A stretch of DNA of 64,000 nt from BOG-908 sp965198915 (lineage in GTDB: Bacteria > Pseudomonadota > Alphaproteobacteria > Acetobacterales > Acetobacteraceae): positions 620,001 through 684,000 of the forward strand of contig CBDAQC010000006.1 in the NCBI GenBank assembly GCA_965198915.1, written 5' to 3'. This document shows positions 60,707 to 64,000 of the stretch, one piece after another. Numbering within the stretch: position 1 is the first letter of the stretch; every line of letters starts with the position of its first letter. A program made the translations under genes and the position numbers. The notes under the pieces were generated by a model. It was not told where the DNA came from. It saw only the letters and a list, made by a program, of their open reading frames with translations, and searched no databases.

Positions 60707-62947
60707 TCAGACGTTCAGCCCATGATCCCGCGCCCACGCCGCCATAGGCTCGCGCAGGCTGGAATGCGACGCCGCCGTGCGCTTCAGCGTCTGCATGAAC
60801 TCGCGGAAGGCCCCGAAATCCAGCGCGGTCAGCGCTTCCTTCACCGGCAGCAGGCTGCTTGCCGACATCGACAGGCAATCCACGCCCAAAGCCAGCAGCA
60901 CGGCAGCATCCAGCGGGCGCGAGGCTGCCTCGCCGCATAGCGAGAGCGGCGTGCCCGCCGCCGCCGCCGCGGTGCTGACCTGGCCGATCAGGCGCAGGAC
61001 GGGGGCGGAGAGAAAATCGTAGCGCTCCGCCAGAGCGGGCGTGCCGCGGTCGGCAGCGAAGACGAACTGCACCAGGTCGTTGCTGCCGATGGAGACGAAG
61101 TCGGCCTCTTCCATCAGCTCCGGCAATTGCCACAGCAGCGCGGGTATCTCCAGCATGGTGCCGATGGAGAGCCTTGCGGGCGCCGGCCGCACGCGGGCCG
61201 CTTCGGTGTAGAGCAGGCCGCGTGCCTGGCGGAACTCGGTCAGCGTGGCCACCATCGGGAACATCACGCTGAGCGGGCGCCCGGCCGCGGCCAGCAGCAT
61301 GGCGCGCAACTGACGGCGCAGGATGGCGGGCCGGTCCAGCCCCACGCGCAGGCTGCGCCAGCCCATCGCCGGGTTCTCCTCCTCGGCGCGCGGGCTGTCC
61401 GGCAGCAGCTTGTCGCTGCCCAGATCCAGCGTGCGGAAATACACCGGGCGCTCGCCGGCCACGTCCAGCACCCGGGCGTAGATCGCGGTCTGCTCGGTCA
61501 CGTCCGGGATGCTGCCGCGCGCCATCATGGCGATCTCTGTGCGGAACAGGCCGATGCCGTCTGCCCCCGTGGCCTGAAGCTGGTCCAGTTCCAGCGCCAG
61601 GCCGGCGTTCATCATCAGCTTGAAGGGGTGGCCGTCACGGGTGGCCGAAGGCGCGTGGCGCAACTGGGCCCAGGTGGCGCTACGGATGGCCCGCGCGCTG
61701 AGCGCCACGTCGTAGGCGGTGCGCACGCCCGGGTCCGGCCGCAGGATCAGCGTGCCGCCATCGGCATCCAGCACCGCCTCGTCGCCGGCCTCGGCCGCGT
61801 CCATGGCACCGCGCGCGCCGCCGGCGGCCGGCAGGCCCAGCGCGCGGGCAACGATCGCGGCGTGGCCGCCGGCGCTGCCCTCCTCGATCACCACGCCGGC
61901 TATGCCGCGGGCGTGCCAATCGAGCAACTGCGCGGGCCCTAGCCGGCGTACCAGCAGGATGGCGCCGGTCACGTCCGCCTTCACGTCTGTCGATCCGTCC
62001 AGCGTGGCCAGCAGCCGGCCGGCGAGGTCCTCCAGGTCAGCCAGGCGTTCACGCAAATAGGGGTCCGCGATGCGGCGCATGCGGGCGCGAAAATCGTTTG
62101 CCACGCGGTGCACGGCGGCTTCCGCGGTCAGGCCGCCCTGTATCGCCTCGGCCACACGGCGCAGCCAGCCGTCATCGGCGGCCACCGCGCGCGTCGCGTC
62201 CAGTATGTCGCGCGGGGCCTCGCCGGCGCCGTCGCGCTGCAGGGAGGGGAGCTGGGCCTCGATCAGCATGTCGAGCCCCTGGCGCATCTCGCCCAGCGCC
62301 TGCTGCAGCCGGGTCAGTTCGGCATTCGGGTCGTCGGCCAGCAGGCGGTTCGGCGCGATGGTGGCGCCGTGCAGCCTGACCGGGCCGAAGACGATGCCGG
62401 GCGAGAGCATCGCCGCGTCGAATTGCCGCGGCAAGCTGCCGGCGAAGCCCTCGCGGGTGTCCGAACCGCCGGCGGCCAGCGCGTCGGTCAGCAGCATGGC
62501 CACGGTCTCCAGCACCTCGGTCTCGTATTCGGTGTAGTGGCGCGACGCGCGGTTCTGCACCGCCAGCACGCCCAGCGTGCGGCCGCCGCGCCGCACCGGC
62601 ACGGCCAGCATGGAGGCATAGGGCTCCTCGCCGGTCTCCGGACGATAGGCGAAGGCGGGGTGGTTCTGCGCGTCCGCCAGGTTCAGCGGCGCGCCGGTGG
62701 CGGCCACCAGCCCCACGATGCCCTCACCCACGCGCAGCCGGGTGCGGCCGATGGCGGATGCGTTCAGGCCGTGGGTGGCGCGCAGCTCCAGTATCTCGCC
62801 GGGGCGCAGCGCGTAGGCGGAGCACACCTCGGCCACCAGCTCGCCGGCGACGATGGCCACGATCTCGTCGAGCTGGACGCGGCCGGCCTGCATCATGGCG
62901 CGCAGGCGGCGCATCAGGCGGCGGCCGGGAGTGACGGGGGTCAGCAC
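60707..62947 (-). CDS. ptsP: Phosphoenolpyruvate--protein phosphotransferase PtsP (EI-Ntr)
   Basis: PtsP starts the nitrogen-related phosphotransfer chain (EI-Ntr to NPr to EIIA-Ntr). The start is uncertain: GTG 62947 (VLTPVTPGRRLMRRLRAMMQ) gives 746 residues, ATG 62914 is an alternative, and earlier codons lie in a repeat. A GAF domain (about 15-150; LDEIVAIVAGELVAEVCSAY) precedes the EI core. The phospho-His is in EGSAGGHAAIVARALGLP near 365, and GIGLFRTEIAMM, IGSNDLVQF and LCGEAASRP are the catalytic blocks. HPr/NPr is not in the window. Confidence 0.92.
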   Translation of the reverse strand: MLTPVTPGRRLMRRLRAMMQAGRVQLDEIVAIVAGELVAEVCSAYALRPGEILELRATHGLNASAIGRTRLRVGEGIVGLVAATGAPLNLADAQNHPAFAYRPETGEEPYASMLAVPVRRGGRTLGVLAVQNRASRHYTEYETEVLETVAMLLTDALAAGGSDTREGFAGSLPRQFDAAMLSPGIVFGPVRLHGATIAPNRLLADDPNAELTRLQQALGEMRQGLDMLIEAQLPSLQRDGAGEAPRDILDATRAVAADDGWLRRVAEAIQGGLTAEAAVHRVANDFRARMRRIADPYLRERLADLEDLAGRLLATLDGSTDVKADVTGAILLVRRLGPAQLLDWHARGIAGVVIEEGSAGGHAAIVARALGLPAAGGARGAMDAAEAGDEAVLDADGGTLILRPDPGVRTAYDVALSARAIRSATWAQLRHAPSATRDGHPFKLMMNAGLALELDQLQATGADGIGLFRTEIAMMARGSIPDVTEQTAIYARVLDVAGERPVYFRTLDLGSDKLLPDSPRAEEENPAMGWRSLRVGLDRPAILRRQLRAMLLAAAGRPLSVMFPMVATLTEFRQARGLLYTEAARVRPAPARLSIGTMLEIPALLWQLPELMEEADFVSIGSNDLVQFVFAADRGTPALAERYDFLSAPVLRLIGQVSTAAAAAGTPLSLCGEAASRPLDAAVLLALGVDCLSMSASSLLPVKEALTALDFGAFREFMQTLKRTAASHSSLREPMAAWARDHGLNV

Positions 62948-62949
62948 GG

Positions 62950-63080
62950 ACGCGAAGCCTGCTTTTGCAAGAAGAAGCAAAAAGCTTCTGCTCCGCTGTC
63001 GCGGGAAGGGTGAAGCGCGCGCTTCAGCGGCGTGCGCCCGACGGCTTCCTCACCCTTTTCAGGAAAGAATTGCTGTCCCT
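62950..63080. repeat. Paired-hairpin repeat, full copy, decayed right arm
   Basis: GCCTGCTTTTGC faces AAGAAGCAAAAAGC, followed by TTCTGCTCCGCTGTCGCGG, the inverse of the CCGCGACAGCGGAGC module. It abuts the ptsP start and the end of the nitronate monooxygenase gene. Confidence 0.65.
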
Positions 63081-63082
63081 TT

Positions 63083-64000
63083 CTATCCCCGCGCATCAAT
63101 GGCCGCGACCGCCTGCCCCACCAGCTCCTCGATCACCTCGGCCACCGACTGCTCCGTGGTCACCATGCCCACGGACTGGCCGGCCATGACCGAGCCGCTT
63201 TCCACGTCGCCGTCTATTACCGCGCGGCGCAGCGCGCCGGCCCAGAAATGCTCGATCTCGAGCTGGGCCTCCTCCTTCGTCAGCTCGCCGTCCTGGAAGC
63301 GGCGCAGGGCCGTGGCCTGCGCCTCGGCGAAGCGGCGCGTACCGTCATTGACCAGGCCGCGCACCGGGATCACCGGGAAGCGCGGGTCCAGCTGCACGCT
63401 GGGCAGCGCGTCACGCGCGTTGGCACGGATGAAGGCGCGCTTGAAGTTCGGGTGGGCGATGCTGTCGGTGGACGCGGCAAAGCGTGTGCCGAGCTGCGCG
63501 CCGGCGGCGCCCATTTCCAAATAGGACAGGATGGCCTCGCCGCGGCCGATGCCGCCGGCCACGAAGACGGGCACCTCGCGTATGTGGGGCAGGATCTCCT
63601 GCGCCAGCACGGTCAGCGAGACGGGGCCGATATGGCCGCCGGCCTCGCTGCCCTCGATCACCAGCGCGTCCGCCCCGGTGCGCACGAAACGGCGGGCCAG
63701 CACCAGGGCGGGCGCGAAGCAGACCAGCCGGGCGCCGCCGTCTTTCACCGCACGCACTGCGGGGCCGGGCGGGATGCCACCGGCCAGCACGATGTGGGTG
63801 ACGCCGGCGCGCAGGCAGACGGCGATCAGCTCGTCGAGCTGCGGGTGCATGGTGATCAGGTTTACGCCGAATGGCAGGCTGGTCGCAGCCTGGGTGGCGG
63901 CGATCTCGGCCTCCAGCAGCGCCGGGCCCATGGAACCGCAGGCGAGCACGCCGAAGCCGCCGGCGTTGCTTATGGCCGCCACCAGACTGTGCTCGCTGAC
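63083..64000 (-). CDS. Nitronate monooxygenase (NMO/2-nitropropane dioxygenase type), 5' end outside window
   Basis: This FMN enzyme oxidises alkyl nitronates such as propionate 3-nitronate. 305 codons are visible and the frame stays open at the window edge, so the N-terminus is missing. The visible part begins SEHSLVAAISNAGGFGVLAC, then PFGVNLI near 38 and the signature GADALVIEGSEAGGHIGPVS with the catalytic His, plus VPVFVAGGIGRGEAI. AGAAGAQLGTRFAAS forms the FMN phosphate site. Enoyl-ACP reductase II (FabK) is a related alternative. Confidence 0.85.
   Translation of the reverse strand, partial: VSEHSLVAAISNAGGFGVLACGSMGPALLEAEIAATQAATSLPFGVNLITMHPQLDELIAVCLRAGVTHIVLAGGIPPGPAVRAVKDGGARLVCFAPALVLARRFVRTGADALVIEGSEAGGHIGPVSLTVLAQEILPHIREVPVFVAGGIGRGEAILSYLEMGAAGAQLGTRFAASTDSIAHPNFKRAFIRANARDALPSVQLDPRFPVIPVRGLVNDGTRRFAEAQATALRRFQDGELTKEEAQLEIEHFWAGALRRAVIDGDVESGSVMAGQSVGMVTTEQSVAEVIEELVGQAVAAIDARG

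Overview
The window is high-GC chromosomal DNA from an alphaproteobacterium, most likely of the Acetobacteraceae. The evidence is the mnmE-mnmG-rsmG-parA-parB-holA block that usually lies near the replication origin in Alphaproteobacteria, hopanoid genes (hpnI, hpnL), a fused aroK-aroB, an NdvA-type exporter, an HWE histidine kinase, and GC-rich intergenic repeats of a type I associate with acetic-acid bacteria. A bciA-like 8-vinyl reductase suggests a phototroph or a lineage that was once phototrophic. The genus cannot be fixed from the sequence alone.

Layout. 1-7 kb: tRNA-modification and chromosome-segregation genes, with two parS sites inside the start of rsmG, then a (2Fe-2S) protein. 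6.6-12.5 kb: ogt, a quinone oxidoreductase, a Gly/Tyr/His-rich secreted protein, a TauE/SafE exporter, a TPR-glycosyltransferase, and a LysM-GH19 lysozyme whose stop overlaps the start of a small exported protein. 12.5-13.1 kb: a gene-poor AT-rich island holding a truncated HEPN-domain remnant next to a GC-rich repeat. 13.1-16.8 kb: a putrescine-catabolism locus (puuD-puuA divergent from an aminotransferase). 17-23.7 kb: a PEP-CTERM protein and two giant beta-strand-repeat proteins. 24-33 kb: FYDLN-type and zinc-ribbon proteins, GST, gshA, rsmE/ubiA, a methyltransferase, DedA, hemW. 33.5-45 kb: a GH16-like secreted protein, mutL, typA, truA-fmt-def, bciA, an alpha/beta hydrolase, a DUF2171 protein. 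44.8-54.3 kb: a two-component pair, NdvA, pdxY, tesB, xerD, aroKB. 54.4-64 kb: rodZ, hpnI, hpnL, a CHASE4-GGDEF-EAL protein, ptsP and a nitronate monooxygenase running off the end.

The most striking non-coding signal is a family of about 17 dispersed hairpin repeats between 9.4 and 63 kb. Full copies are about 130-185 bp with two inverted arms. Each arm carries an A/T-rich stem whose base pairs change in step between copies. They sit in gaps, mostly beside gene ends, and some supply or abut the start region of the next gene (hpnL, ptsP, the GGDEF-EAL gene). No tRNA, rRNA, CRISPR array, complete insertion sequence or prophage block was found. The best candidates for something undescribed are the lysozyme/exported-protein pair, the HEPN remnant and the repeat family.
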